From Ornithinimicrobium cerasi (lineage in GTDB: Bacteria > Actinomycetota > Actinomycetes > Actinomycetales > Dermatophilaceae): a stretch of 64,000 nt of DNA. Location of the stretch: positions 1-64,000 of the forward strand of contig NZ_QZMN01000006.1 of NCBI RefSeq assembly GCF_003702705.1, in the 5' to 3' direction. The notes under the pieces were generated by a model that did not search any database, was not told the origin of the DNA, and was given only the letters and a program-made list of their open reading frames with translations. The position numbers were made by a program, and so were the translations under genes. Numbering within the stretch: position 1 is the first letter of the stretch; the number at the start of each line of letters is the position of its first letter. Below are positions 9,201 to 16,966 of the stretch, piece after piece.

Positions 9201-9746
9201 GTCCTCGCGCGACACCTCGACCCGCTGTGCGGCCGGTATGCCGTCGACGGTCAGGACGCCGTCGACCTCGACCTGGAGGCCACGCGGTCACGCATCGCCG
9301 TGGTGGACGACGAGCCGCACGCCTTCGCCGGGTCGGTGCGCGCCAACCTGCTCCTCGCGCGCCCCGACGCGGACGACGAGGACCTGCTCGCCGCGCTGCT
9401 GGCCGTGGACCTCGGGCACTGGCTCGCGACGTTGCCGGCCGGCCTCGGCACGACCCTCACCGGGTTGTCGGGCGGCGAGCGCGCCCGGTTGTCGATGGCC
9501 AGGGCCGTGCTCTCCGGTCGACCGGTCGTGCTCCTGGACGAGCCCGCCGCGCACCTGGACGACGCGACAGCCGGACGCGCCCTGGGCGGGCTCCTCGCCG
9601 CGGGCGCGAGGAGGACGCACCTCATGGTGAGCCACCGGCCCGACGACCTCGCCGGGTGGGACCCCGTCGAGCTGCGACCGGTGCCGGTCACCTCAGCCGA
9701 CGCACCGGGCGTCCTTCCGGTGGAGCTGGCGACGGCCCGGGCCTAG
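6291..9746 (+). CDS. cydDC: fused CydDC heterodimeric thiol ABC exporter
   Basis: A 1151-residue fusion of CydD and CydC, the ABC exporter of cysteine/glutathione-type thiols needed for cytochrome bd assembly. The CydD half has a six-helix membrane domain, Walker A GPSGAGKTT near residue 372, signature LSAGQRARLALARA and LLDEPTANV. The CydC half begins around residue 580, with ALTATSGWLIVEAST, Walker A GPNGVGKST near 959, signature LSGGERARLSMARA and LLDEPAAHLDD. The joining linker is encoded by a 76-bp inverted repeat (7923-7998). Fused CydDC is known in actinobacteria. ATG 6291 directly follows the octamer GGCATACC with no ribosome site, so translation is probably coupled to cydB. Confidence 0.93.
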   Translation: MRPFDPALLRALPQTRLPVALLSGVGVLSGVAAIGQAVALAVVVARVVSGAPLAPALVWLVGLLALRGVLAALSEYAARRAGLRVAAVVRLAVLRRWLGRPVEDRPPEEVAVTRAGEGVSAVEPYVARYLPALVTAAVVPALAVLALVVVDPWSALVVVLTLPLLPVFAALIGLHTQEQTDRRWGAMALLSGHFLDVVRGLPTLVAYGRARAQVQVVREVGERHREATVRTLRTAFLSTAALELLATISVAMVAVAVGLRLAYGAMDLTVALTAILLAPEAYWPVRRVGAEFHNAADGAAVLEALAADGTLPTDGSARTDRGVRTDAPTGPDGHPGPVGLHAVGYAHPGRERTVVDVSLSTPGGPGLTVLTGPSGAGKTTVLELLAGLRRPTTGTVTAPPAHLAAQRPVLLPGTVRDNLALVDGGADDAAMTRALERVGLRDALAAREGPDTLLGDDGFGLSAGQRARLALARATLSRTPLVLLDEPTANVAAGAVPALHEVILELARTRRVVVVTHDPVLAAHGDDRWQLEPAPLPAAPAAATDACAALSCHDERLDDHRDTTAGHRHQVDAPAHPTPGQPTPGVVEPIILPGGRRGLVLACLLGGGSVSCGVALTATSGWLIVEASTMPVVLMLMVAIVGVRAFGIFRPVLRYAERVISHDVALEDLATRRADVFARLVPLTPARLGRRSRGDVLTAVVRDLDDVVDAQVRVTVPAWSALLATAVGAALAAWHLPAAGLVITVGALTTALLALTGYAVERTSQRAAVLARSEVQQRTTALTGRLLAVQAVTGTTADPDAVLAGIDRAEQRHQRAEAGLIRARALVIAALWAVVAGTAAAVAVLAWQARSAGELTGPYAALVALVPMALADTWVGTADIAGAAARARASADRLAAVLGRSPAVHGRGTGSPAGTAVPRLVLDAVGAAWGEESRAARHTLDLAPLDLTLQPGCRLALTGPNGVGKSTALAVLARHLDPLCGRYAVDGQDAVDLDLEATRSRIAVVDDEPHAFAGSVRANLLLARPDADDEDLLAALLAVDLGHWLATLPAGLGTTLTGLSGGERARLSMARAVLSGRPVVLLDEPAAHLDDATAGRALGGLLAAGARRTHLMVSHRPDDLAGWDPVELRPVPVTSADAPGVLPVELATARA
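7923..7998. repeat. 76-bp long inverted repeat inside cydDC
   Basis: Left arm 7923-7950 consists of GATGCCTGTGC, a 4-base interruption, then CTGTCGTGTCACG. Right arm 7971-7998 is CGTGACACGACAG, 4 bases, then GCACAGGCATC. Both arm segments are perfectly complementary, around a 20-base loop. A related palindrome stands between genes at 53833-53886; both share the 17 bases GGCGCTGTCGTGTCACG. Here it is translated in frame and encodes the CydD-CydC linker. Confidence 0.85.
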
Positions 9747-9781
9747 GTTGGGGGCAGCAGTCTTCCGACCGAGGAGGTCAC

Positions 9782-10120
9782 ATGGGTGAGAACAACGACT
9801 GGATCTGGTGGGTCATCGCCGCCGTCGTCCTGATCGCGATCGTCGCCGCCGTCCTGATGGCGCAGCGCCGCAAGAAGCAGGAGGCCGCACGGGTCGAGGC
9901 CGCGTCGTTGCGCGAGCGTGCGCAGGGTGGCGAGGGGTACGTCTCCGGGGCCGAGGAACGCGCCCGCGAGCTGCAGGGCAAGGCCCGCGAGGCCGAGCAG
10001 CGCGCCGAGAGGCTGCGGCACGACGCCGACGAGGCGACCCAGGTGGCCCGCGACCACCGGGACCGGGTGACCGACGACTACCTCAAGGCCGACGACGTCG
10101 ACCCCGACGTGAAGAGGTAG
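9782..10120 (+). CDS. small membrane protein with charged coiled coil
   Basis: A 112-residue protein of unknown function. An N-terminal membrane helix (about residues 7-26, WIWWVIAAVVLIAIVAAVLM) is followed by a highly charged Glu/Arg/Ala-rich stretch (residues 35-100) with heptad character, so a cytoplasmic coiled coil is likely. ATG 9782 has GAGGAGG upstream. It follows cydDC by about 35 bases but need not be functionally linked. Related short proteins with one helix and an Ala/Arg/Glu-rich tail are frequent in actinobacteria. Confidence 0.75.
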   Translation: MGENNDWIWWVIAAVVLIAIVAAVLMAQRRKKQEAARVEAASLRERAQGGEGYVSGAEERARELQGKAREAEQRAERLRHDADEATQVARDHRDRVTDDYLKADDVDPDVKR

Positions 10121-10149
10121 CCCCGCCCGCGCCTGAGACAATGGCGCAC

Positions 10150-11583
10150 ATGCCGCTGCCCGCCGCCCGCACACCCCTCGCCGAGCTGACGCCGCCGATC
10201 GCCCTCGGCGCGCTCGACGGTCGCTACCGGGGGGCGGTGGCGCCGCTCGTCGACCACCTCTCCGAGGCCGCCCTCAACCGGGCCCGCCTGCACGTCGAGG
10301 TGGAGTGGCTGATCCACCTCACCACGACCGAGGTCGTCCCCGGCGCCGACCATCTCTCCGCCGACGAGCAGGCCGCGCTGCGGGCGCTCGTCCCCGACTT
10401 CGACGCCGCGGCGATCACCGAGCTGCGCGAGATCGAGGCCGAGACGGTGCACGACGTCAAGGCCGTCGAGTACTACCTGCGCCGCCGCCTCGCCGAGATC
10501 CTCGACGGCGAGAGCGACCGCACGGAGCGCCTCGCCGAGCTCGTCCACTTCGCCTGCACGAGCGAGGACGTCAACAACACCTCCTACGCGCTCATGGTCC
10601 AGGGGGCGGTCACCGAGGTCTGGCTGCCGCGGGCCCGCGCCCTCGTCGACCAGCTCTCGGGTATGGCGCGCGAGCTCGCCGAGGTGCCGCTGCTCGCCCA
10701 CACCCACGGCCAGCCCGCGACCCCCACGACGATGGGCAAGGAGCTGGCGGTCCTGGCCTGGCGGCTGACCCGGCAGCTCGACCGGGTGGGCGGCGCGGCA
10801 TACCTGGGCAAGCTCAACGGGGCGACCGGCACGTACGGCGCGCACGTCGTGGCGGTCCCGGAGGCCGACTGGCAGGAGGTCAGCCGCACCTTCGTCGAGC
10901 GCCTCGGGCTCACCTGGAACCCGCTCACCACCCAGATCGAGAGCCACGACTGGCAGGCCGAGCTCTACGCCGACGTCGCGAGGTTCAACCGGGTGCTGCA
11001 CAACCTCGCGACCGACGTCTGGACCTACATCTCGATGGGCTACTTCGCCCAGGTCCGCGGTCAGGGCACCGTCGGCTCCAGCACGATGCCGCACAAGGTC
11101 AACCCGATCCGGTTCGAGAACGCCGAGGCCAACCTCGAGGTCAGCAACGCCCTCCTCGACGTGCTTGCCTCGACCCTGGTGACGAGCCGGCTGCAGCGCG
11201 ACCTCACCGACTCCTCGATGCAGCGCAACATCGGCACCGCCCTGGGGCACAGCCTGCTGGCGCTCGACAACGTCTCACGCGGGCTCGCCGGTCTCGACGC
11301 CGTGCCGGAGGCCATGGCGCGCGACCTCGACGCCAACTGGGAGGTCCTGGCCGAGCCGGTGCAGTCGGTGATGCGGGCGCTCGCGGCGCGCGGTGTCCCG
11401 GGCATGACCAACCCCTACGAACGGCTCAAGGAGCTGACCCGCGGCCGCCGGATCGGGCAGGCGGAGCTGGTCGACTTCGTGCGCGGGCTCGGGCTGCCCG
11501 CCGAGGAGGAGGCGCGGCTCGTGGCCCTGACCCCGGCCTCCTACACCGGTCTGGCCGCCCGCCTCGTGGACCACGTGGGCTGA
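10150..11583 (+). CDS. purB: adenylosuccinate lyase
   Basis: Catalyses two steps of purine synthesis: cleavage of SAICAR to AICAR and of adenylosuccinate to AMP, releasing fumarate. The superfamily signature SSTMPHKVNPIRFENAEAN is present near residue 300, ACTSEDVNNTSYALM near 140 and AHTHGQPATPTTMGKE near 180. LSPLDGRY-like IALGALDGRY marks the N terminus of the longer proteobacterial/actinobacterial form. ATG 10150 follows GACAAT by seven bases; ATG 10141 is an in-frame alternative. The stop overlaps the next gene's ATG. Confidence 0.95.
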   Translation: MPLPAARTPLAELTPPIALGALDGRYRGAVAPLVDHLSEAALNRARLHVEVEWLIHLTTTEVVPGADHLSADEQAALRALVPDFDAAAITELREIEAETVHDVKAVEYYLRRRLAEILDGESDRTERLAELVHFACTSEDVNNTSYALMVQGAVTEVWLPRARALVDQLSGMARELAEVPLLAHTHGQPATPTTMGKELAVLAWRLTRQLDRVGGAAYLGKLNGATGTYGAHVVAVPEADWQEVSRTFVERLGLTWNPLTTQIESHDWQAELYADVARFNRVLHNLATDVWTYISMGYFAQVRGQGTVGSSTMPHKVNPIRFENAEANLEVSNALLDVLASTLVTSRLQRDLTDSSMQRNIGTALGHSLLALDNVSRGLAGLDAVPEAMARDLDANWEVLAEPVQSVMRALAARGVPGMTNPYERLKELTRGRRIGQAELVDFVRGLGLPAEEEARLVALTPASYTGLAARLVDHVG

Positions 11584-11975
11584 TGGCGACCTGGGCGGAC
11601 GTCGAGCGGATCGCCCTCGGGCTCCCCGAGACCGAGCCGACCACGGCCTGGGGCCGGCCGGCCTTCGGGGTGCGCGGCGCGTGGTTCGTCCTCGACCGCG
11701 CGCCCCGGCCGGACGCCGTGGACGAGGACGGGGAGCGGCTCACCGGGCTGGTGGTCCTCCACGTCGAGGACGAGGAGGCCAAGCTGCGGCTCGCGGCCGA
11801 CGACTCCGGCCACTTCCTCACCACCCCCCACTTCGCCCGCTCGCGGATGATCCTGGTGCGTCTGGCCCAGATCCCGGTCGACGAGCTCGCCGAGGTCATG
11901 GTCGAGTCCTGGCTGGTCCGCGCGCCGAAGACCCTGGCCCGGCAGTACCTGGCCTCGGTGGAGGGCGACCGGTGA
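11583..11975 (+). CDS. MmcQ/YjbR-family protein
   Basis: A 130-residue single-domain protein of the MmcQ/YjbR (DUF419) family, a fold related to a DNA-binding architecture but without an established role. Visible family features are LGLPETEPTTAWGRPAF-type N terminus, FLTTPHF in the middle and the Trp in ESWLVRAPKTL near the C terminus. The ATG overlaps the purB stop (TGATG), and its own stop overlaps the GTG of the barstar-like gene (GTGA), so it is translationally coupled on both sides. Confidence 0.85.
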   Translation: MATWADVERIALGLPETEPTTAWGRPAFGVRGAWFVLDRAPRPDAVDEDGERLTGLVVLHVEDEEAKLRLAADDSGHFLTTPHFARSRMILVRLAQIPVDELAEVMVESWLVRAPKTLARQYLASVEGDR

Positions 11976-12343
11976 TCCTCGTCCCCGCGGACCGGCTCGA
12001 CGCCGTCCGCACGCACCTCCAGGACGCAGGGTATGCCGTCGCGTCAGCGGTCACGCCCGCTGCGGCGGACCTGCGGCAGACCCAGGCGGAGCTCGCCCGG
12101 GCGCTCCGGCTCCCCGGCGTCGCCGGGTCCAACCTCGACGCGATGGCCGACACCCTGCGCGACCTGCCGCAGATCTGGGGCTCGGACCGGGTCGCCCTGC
12201 TGTGGGAGGACGCCGACCGCCTCGCGGCCCACGACGGCCGTGCCTGGTGGATCCTCGGCGAGATCCTGGACGACGCCGACGACCTCACGGTCGTGGCGCT
12301 GGGCGAGGCCCGCCTGGGGCGGCCGACGGAGGAGGACCGATGA
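11972..12343 (+). CDS. barstar-family ribonuclease inhibitor
   Basis: A 123-residue homologue of barstar, the intracellular inhibitor that plugs the active site of barnase-type ribonucleases. The key inhibitory helix is preserved: SNLDAMADTLRDL gives D56 and D60, matching D35 and D39 of barstar in its ENLDALWDCL segment. The N-terminal extension relative to barstar is modest. GTG 11972 overlaps the upstream stop; the stop in turn overlaps the ATG of an RNase Sa-type gene (ATGA). The order inhibitor first, nuclease second suits protection of the producing cell. Confidence 0.85.
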   Translation: MILVPADRLDAVRTHLQDAGYAVASAVTPAAADLRQTQAELARALRLPGVAGSNLDAMADTLRDLPQIWGSDRVALLWEDADRLAAHDGRAWWILGEILDDADDLTVVALGEARLGRPTEEDR

Positions 12344-12885
12344 GGGTGAGCCGGCCGGTGGCGATCGGGCTGATGGTGGTGTGCGTGCTGGTGGTGCTGT
12401 GGCTCGCCGCCTCGAACCTCGGCCTGCAGGACGGCACGACCGGTCCCGGGGCGGAGCCGACGACCGCTCCGACGTCGGCCACGCCGACGGCGTCGGACAC
12501 CGGGACGACCCCCGCGGAGCCGGGCCGCACGGCATACCCCGCGGACGAGGGCGACGGCGGACCGGCCGGCACGGACACCCGCGACTGGGACGACGTCGAC
12601 GCCTGCCGCGACGACGTGCTGCCCCCCGAGCTGGAGGAGGTCGCCGACGACGTGGAGGCGGGCGGCCCGTTCGAGTTCCCGGGAAAGGACGGGTCGACGT
12701 TCGGCAACTACGAGGGCTACCTGCCGGGCGAGTCGCGCGGCTACTACCGGGAGTTCACCGTGGAGACGCCGGGCCTGGACCACCGCGGGGCGCGCCGGAT
12801 CGTCACCGGCGGCGGGGCGGACGACCCCGAGGTCTGGTACTACACCGACGACCACTACGAGAGCTTCTGCGAGTTTGTCCCGTGA
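12340..12885 (+). CDS. membrane-anchored or secreted RNase Sa/barnase-type ribonuclease
   Basis: A 181-residue protein with a signal or anchor helix (residues 7-25), a Thr/Pro/Ala-rich linker (33-85) and a C-terminal domain (about 88-181) that aligns by eye with Streptomyces guanyl-specific RNase Sa. Catalytic residues are all there: E138 (YYREFTV), R149 and R153 (HRGARR) and H172 (DDHYESF). The E-R-R spacing of 11 and 4 equals that of RNase Sa (E54, R65, R69, H85). C89 and C177 correspond to its disulfide. The cognate barstar-like inhibitor is encoded immediately upstream with a 4-base overlap. Whether it is released or remains anchored is not resolved. Confidence 0.88.
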   Translation: MRVSRPVAIGLMVVCVLVVLWLAASNLGLQDGTTGPGAEPTTAPTSATPTASDTGTTPAEPGRTAYPADEGDGGPAGTDTRDWDDVDACRDDVLPPELEEVADDVEAGGPFEFPGKDGSTFGNYEGYLPGESRGYYREFTVETPGLDHRGARRIVTGGGADDPEVWYYTDDHYESFCEFVP

Positions 12886-13274
12886 CGGCGGACCTGTCGG
12901 AGGCGGGGGCCGCGTTCGTCGCCGAGCGGCACCTGGCGACGCTGTCGACGCTCGGGCCGGACGGGCTGGTCCACGTCGTGGCGGTCGGCTTCACGCTCGT
13001 GGACGGCGTCGTCCGGGTCATCACCAGCGACGGCAGCCAGAAGGTGCGCAACGTCGAGCGGGACCCTCGGGCGACGGTCGCGCAGGTGGACGGTCCGCGC
13101 TGGCTGAGCCTTGCCGGCCGGGCGGAGGTCGAGCGCGAGCCGGCGGCGGTGCGCCTCGCGGAGGAGCTCTACGCCGCTCGGTACCGCGTCCCCCGCGTCA
13201 ACCCCCGGCGGGTGGTGATCCGGCTGACGCCGGAGAGGGCGCTGGGGTCTCGGGGGCTCGTGTCGGGCGGCTGA
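12882..13274 (+). CDS. PPOX-class (F420/FMN-dependent) oxidoreductase-like protein
   Basis: A 130-residue split-barrel flavin- or F420-binding protein of the pyridoxamine-phosphate-oxidase-like class. HLATLSTLGPDGLVHVVAVGF is the first strand pair and SQKVRNVERDPRATVAQVDG the cofactor-binding segment characteristic of the family. Substrate unknown. GTG 12882 overlaps the stop of the ribonuclease gene (GTGA), making a coupled run of four genes from 11583. This could be operonic convenience rather than shared function. Confidence 0.8.
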   Translation: MTADLSEAGAAFVAERHLATLSTLGPDGLVHVVAVGFTLVDGVVRVITSDGSQKVRNVERDPRATVAQVDGPRWLSLAGRAEVEREPAAVRLAEELYAARYRVPRVNPRRVVIRLTPERALGSRGLVSGG

Positions 13275-13283
13275 GCCACCCGA

Positions 13284-13319
13284 CCGTCCCGTGGGAGAGC
13301 GTCCCCCGGGGAGGGACGG
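13284..13319. terminator. hairpin after the PPOX gene, part of a dispersed repeat
   Basis: CCGTCCC at 13284-13290 pairs with GGGACGG at 13313-13319, with an inner GTCCCCCGGGGA. It lies between the preceding stop and the csoR promoter, so it may end transcription. Bases 13284-13305 match 37570-37591 with one mismatch over 22. Confidence 0.5.
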
Positions 13320-13320
13320 A

Positions 13321-13340
13321 ATACCCCAGAGGGGTATCCT
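13321..13340 (+). promoter_or_regulatory. CsoR operator and csoR promoter
   Basis: A perfect inverted repeat ATACCCC-AGA-GGGGTAT spans 13321-13337, the form bound by copper-sensing CsoR repressors. The -10-like TATCCT (13335-13340) overlaps its right end and lies six bases before ATG 13347. Binding would therefore occlude RNA polymerase, and the mRNA is probably leaderless. Confidence 0.85.
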
Positions 13341-13346
13341 GTTGAC

Positions 13347-13634
13347 ATGGCTGTGAACGGCTACACCGGGTCCAAGGACACCTACCTCAAGCGGCTGAGC
13401 CGCATCGAGGGCCAGGTGCGCGGCATCGCGCGTATGGTCGAGGAGGACACCTACTGCATCGACGTGCTCACCCAGGTGAGCGCGGTCACCAAGGCGCTGC
13501 AGGCCGTGAGCCTCGGTCTGCTCGAGGACCACATCAGCCACTGCGTCGTCGAGGCGGCGGCCGAGTCGGAGGAGGCCAAGGACGCCAAGGTCCGTGAGGC
13601 CGCCGACGCGATCGCCCGGCTCGTGCGCAGCTGA
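13347..13634 (+). CDS. csoR: copper-sensing transcriptional repressor CsoR
   Basis: A 95-residue all-helical repressor that releases DNA on binding Cu(I). The Cys-His-Cys copper ligands are visible in TYCIDVLTQ (Cys) and DHISHCVVEAA (His, Cys). RLSRIEGQVRGIARMVEED is the family N terminus. It is preceded by a perfect operator and followed by a copper chaperone and a copper ATPase, the classic arrangement. No ribosome site precedes ATG 13347. Confidence 0.95.
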   Translation: MAVNGYTGSKDTYLKRLSRIEGQVRGIARMVEEDTYCIDVLTQVSAVTKALQAVSLGLLEDHISHCVVEAAAESEEAKDAKVREAADAIARLVRS

Positions 13635-13676
13635 CCACCCGCCCCCGTGCGGAACCACCCCACCGAAGGAGCACCG

Positions 13677-13928
13677 ATGACCGACAGCACCGCGGACACC
13701 CCCGTGCAGAACCAGACCGCCAAGATCGTCGTCTCCGGCATGACCTGCGGCCACTGCGTCGCCTCGGTCACCGAGGAGCTCAAGGGCGTCGACGGCGTGC
13801 TCGAGGTCCGGGTCGAGGACCTGGTCAAGGGCGGCGACACCGACGTCTTCGTCGAGTCCGACGGCCCGCTCGACCTCCCGGCGGCCCGCGCGGCCGTCGA
13901 GGAGGCGGGCTACGCCGCCGCCGTCTGA
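13677..13928 (+). CDS. copZ: copper chaperone CopZ
   Basis: An 83-residue heavy-metal-associated domain protein with the Cu(I)-binding motif MTCGHC near residue 23 and the ferredoxin-like fold pattern through GYAAAV. It carries copper to the P-type ATPase encoded next. GAAGGAG lies about six bases before ATG 13677. It has an unusually long polar N-terminal stretch before the first strand. Co-transcription with csoR is likely (42-base gap). Confidence 0.92.
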   Translation: MTDSTADTPVQNQTAKIVVSGMTCGHCVASVTEELKGVDGVLEVRVEDLVKGGDTDVFVESDGPLDLPAARAAVEEAGYAAAV

Positions 13929-13943
13929 CCACCCCGGGGCCGG

Positions 13944-13969
13944 CGGGTCGGTGCGGCAGCACCGACCCG
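13944..13969. terminator. perfect hairpin between copZ and copA
   Basis: CGGGTCGGTGC (13944-13954) and GCACCGACCCG (13959-13969) form an 11-bp perfect stem with a 4-base loop. There is no T-tract. It may attenuate read-through so that copZ is made in excess over copA, or it may protect the 3' end of the csoR-copZ message. Confidence 0.6.
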
Positions 13970-14021
13970 TCGGTCGGGCAGGACCGATCCAGAACGCCGA
14001 TGAGATGAGCAGCCAGGAGCC

Positions 14022-16250
14022 ATGAGCACCACCACCAGCAGCGCCGCCTCCCCCAGCGGGACCGCAGCGGGCAGCCAGCACGTCGACCTGGCCATCACCG
14101 GCATGACCTGCGCCTCCTGCTCCGCCCGGATCGAGCGCAAGCTCAACAAGCTGGACGGCGTGGAGGCGAGCGTCAACCTCGCCACCGAGAAGGCCAGCGT
14201 CCGCTTCCCCTCCGCGCTCTCGGTCGCCGACATCGTCGCCACCGTGGAGAAGACCGGGTATGGCGCCACCCCCGTCGAGCGGGACCGCGGCGGTCGCGCG
14301 CCGGCCATGACGCACGACGTCGTCGGCCAGGGCTCGCTGCGGCTGCGGATGATCGTCGCCAGCGTCCTCGCCCTCGTGGTCGCCGTGCTGCACATGGTCC
14401 CGCCGGTCGCCGACGCCCTCGGCATGACGGGGCACTGGCTCCAGCTCCTCCTGACGCTGCCCGTCTACCTGTGGGCCGCGTGGCCGTTCCACCGCGCGGC
14501 GGCGATCAACGCGCGCCACCTGGCGTCCACGATGGACACCCTCGTCTCGGTCGGCACCACCGCGGCCATGGGCTGGTCCGTCGTGGCGCTGCTCACCGGT
14601 TTCAGCCACGACATGTACTTCGAGGTCGTCGCGGTCGTGACCGCGTTCCTCCTGATCGGTCGCTACATCGAGGCCCGCGCCAAGGCCCAGGGCCGCTCGG
14701 CGCTCACCTCGCTCATGGAGCTGGGCGCCAAGGACGTCGCCGTGCTCCGGCACGTCGTCGGCAGCGGCGCCTGGACCGAGGAGCGCATCCCGGTCGAGGA
14801 GCTCGAGGCCGGCATGCGCTTCGTGGTCCGTCCCGGGGAGAAGGTCGCGACCGACGGCCGCGTCGTCGACGGCACGAGCACGATCGACGCCAGCATGGTC
14901 ACCGGCGAGTCGATGCCGGTCGAGGTCGGTCCCCGGGACGACGTGACCGGCGCCACCGTCAACGGCTCCGGCCGCCTCGTCGTCGAGGCCACCCGCGTCG
15001 GGCGGGAGACGGTCCTCGCCCGGATCACCGACCTGGTCGAGCAGGCCCAGACGGGCAAGGCCCCCGTGCAGCGCCTGGCGGACCGCATCTCCGCCGTCTT
15101 CGTGCCTGCGGTGCTCGTCCTCGCCCTCGTGACCTTCGTGCTCTGGCTGGCCACCGGCCACACCCTCGCGGAGGCGCTCGCCCCCGCCGTCGCGGTCCTC
15201 ATCATCGCCTGCCCCTGCGCGCTGGGCCTGGCCACGCCCACCGCGCTGCTCACCGGCACCGGCCGCGGCGCCGAGCTCGGCATCCTCATCAAGGGTCCGC
15301 AGATCCTCGAGTCCACCCGCCGTGTCGACACCGTCGTCCTCGACAAGACCGGCACGCTGACGACCGGCGAGCCGGTGCTCACCGACGTCGTGCCGGCCGG
15401 GGCGCTGCCCGCCGAGGCGGCGCTCAAGGCGGCGGCGAGCGTCGAGGCGGGCAGCGAGCACCCCGTCGCGCGGGCGATCGTGGTCGGGGCGCGCGAGCGC
15501 GGCGTCGAGGTGAGCCCGATCTCCGGCTTCACCAGCCTGCCCGGTCAGGGCGCCCGGGCCACCATCAAGGACACCGAGGTCACCGTCGGCAAGCCCGACC
15601 TGTTCACCGTCGTGCCGGACGTGCTCCGGGAGGCCCTCGACGCCGGCACCGGGACGACAGTCCTCGTCGGCTGGGGCGGGACCGCCCGGGCTGCGATCAC
15701 CGTCGCCGACACCCCGCGGCCGTCCAGCGCGGCCGCCGTGGCGCGGCTGCGCGAGCTGGGCCTCACGCCATACCTGCTCACCGGGGACAACGAGCACACC
15801 GCCCGCGCCGTCGCCCGCGAGGTGGGGATCGACGAGGCAAACGTCGACGCCGGTGTGCTGCCCCAGGACAAGTTCGCGCACGTCAGGGCGCTGCAGGAGC
15901 GCGGCCGGGTCGTCGCGATGGTCGGCGACGGGGTCAACGACGCGGCAGCGCTCGCGCAGGCCGACCTCGGGATGGCGATGGGGTCAGGCACCGACGTGGC
16001 CGCCGAGTCAGCGGACATCGTCCTGATGCGCTCGGACGTCGACACGGTCGCCGACGCGATCGGGCTGTCGCGCCGGACGCTGCGCATCATCAAGGAGAAC
16101 CTCGTGTGGGCCTTCGGCTACAACACGCTGGCGATCCCGCTCGCGGCGTTCGGCTACCTCACCCCCCTCATCGCCGGGGGCGCGATGGCCATGTCCAGCG
16201 TGCTGGTCGTGCTGAACAGCCTGCGGCTCAAGGGGTACGGCCGGCGCTGA
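14022..16250 (+). CDS. copA: copper-exporting P1B-type ATPase
   Basis: A 742-residue Cu(I) efflux pump of the cytoplasmic membrane. Domains in order: metal-binding domain with MTCASC (about residue 28), eight membrane helices, actuator motif TGESMP, the intramembrane CPC (IIACPCALGLATPTAL), phosphorylation site DKTGT, nucleotide-binding SEHP and hinge GDGVNDAAAL. YNTLAIPLAAFG and MSSVLVVLNSLRLK are the Cu(I)-type helix 7 and 8 signatures. GCCAGGAG precedes ATG 14022. Third gene of the copper operon. Confidence 0.97.
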   Translation: MSTTTSSAASPSGTAAGSQHVDLAITGMTCASCSARIERKLNKLDGVEASVNLATEKASVRFPSALSVADIVATVEKTGYGATPVERDRGGRAPAMTHDVVGQGSLRLRMIVASVLALVVAVLHMVPPVADALGMTGHWLQLLLTLPVYLWAAWPFHRAAAINARHLASTMDTLVSVGTTAAMGWSVVALLTGFSHDMYFEVVAVVTAFLLIGRYIEARAKAQGRSALTSLMELGAKDVAVLRHVVGSGAWTEERIPVEELEAGMRFVVRPGEKVATDGRVVDGTSTIDASMVTGESMPVEVGPRDDVTGATVNGSGRLVVEATRVGRETVLARITDLVEQAQTGKAPVQRLADRISAVFVPAVLVLALVTFVLWLATGHTLAEALAPAVAVLIIACPCALGLATPTALLTGTGRGAELGILIKGPQILESTRRVDTVVLDKTGTLTTGEPVLTDVVPAGALPAEAALKAAASVEAGSEHPVARAIVVGARERGVEVSPISGFTSLPGQGARATIKDTEVTVGKPDLFTVVPDVLREALDAGTGTTVLVGWGGTARAAITVADTPRPSSAAAVARLRELGLTPYLLTGDNEHTARAVAREVGIDEANVDAGVLPQDKFAHVRALQERGRVVAMVGDGVNDAAALAQADLGMAMGSGTDVAAESADIVLMRSDVDTVADAIGLSRRTLRIIKENLVWAFGYNTLAIPLAAFGYLTPLIAGGAMAMSSVLVVLNSLRLKGYGRR

Positions 16251-16284
16251 GCGCCGCCGCGGCCCGGGGGCAGACCGAGGGCCT

Positions 16285-16298
16285 CCCTCTTCAGAGGG
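16285..16298. terminator. short hairpin between convergent genes
   Basis: CCCTCT and AGAGGG form a 6-bp stem with a 2-base loop and overlap the stop codon of the minus-strand VOC gene. It is the only candidate terminator between copA and that gene. Weak evidence; no T-tract. Confidence 0.3.
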
Positions 16299-16935
16299 TG
16301 ACGGTGCCGTTGCTCGTCTCGAAGGTCACGTCGTGCAGGCGCGCGTCCTCGTCCTCGACGAAGCCGAACTCCACGTCGGACTCGAACGCCCCCTCCGGGG
16401 CCTCGCTGATCCCGAGCCACTCGCGTACGACCGGCACGTCGCCGCCCAGCGTGAGCCCGACCAGGCGGGTGCGGCACTGCGCCAGCCGCGAGGGGTGCTG
16501 CTCGGCGGGCGACTCCCACTTGACGAAGAACGGGAGGTTGGGGTGCCGGATAACGTCCAGGACACCGATCTGGCGCCAGCGCAGGTCGACCCCCTCGGGG
16601 GTGTGCCGGTTGCCCGGTGCCGCCTCACGGCCGAGCCGCTGCTCGACCGGCGCGAGGTCGTCCACGGCCACCACCCAGGCCATCCAGCCGCCGCCGCGCT
16701 CGGAGGCGGCCCTGACCGCCTTGCCGAACGGCGCCTTGTCCGAGGACGGGTGGTCCAGGCACTCGACGACCTCGACGTAGCGGCCCTCGGCGAGCGGCAG
16801 GATGACGTTGCGGGTCCCGAACCGCGGGTGGACCCCACCGCCCAGGGGGGTCACGTCCAGCTGCTCCCCCAGCCGCCCGGCCGTCGCGCGCAACCCCTCG
16901 GGACCGGCGGCGTAGCTCACGTGGTCGATGCGCAT
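16291..16935 (-). CDS. VOC/glyoxalase-like domain protein
   Basis: A 214-residue protein whose N terminus (MRIDHVSYAAGPEGL) matches the glyoxalase-like (VOC, Glyoxalase_3) fold, with VILPLAEGRYVEVVECLDHP as the second strand module. Members bind a divalent metal or act as small-molecule binding proteins; the reaction here is unknown. ATG 16935 is chosen because CACGAT ends seven bases upstream and the family usually starts at this Met; ATG 16944 is an alternative with a possible GAGGTG site. Confidence 0.75.
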   Translation of the reverse strand: MRIDHVSYAAGPEGLRATAGRLGEQLDVTPLGGGVHPRFGTRNVILPLAEGRYVEVVECLDHPSSDKAPFGKAVRAASERGGGWMAWVVAVDDLAPVEQRLGREAAPGNRHTPEGVDLRWRQIGVLDVIRHPNLPFFVKWESPAEQHPSRLAQCRTRLVGLTLGGDVPVVREWLGISEAPEGAFESDVEFGFVEDEDARLHDVTFETSNGTVTL

Positions 16936-16966
16936 AGCGGTCATCGTGGCACACCTCACGGGGTGC

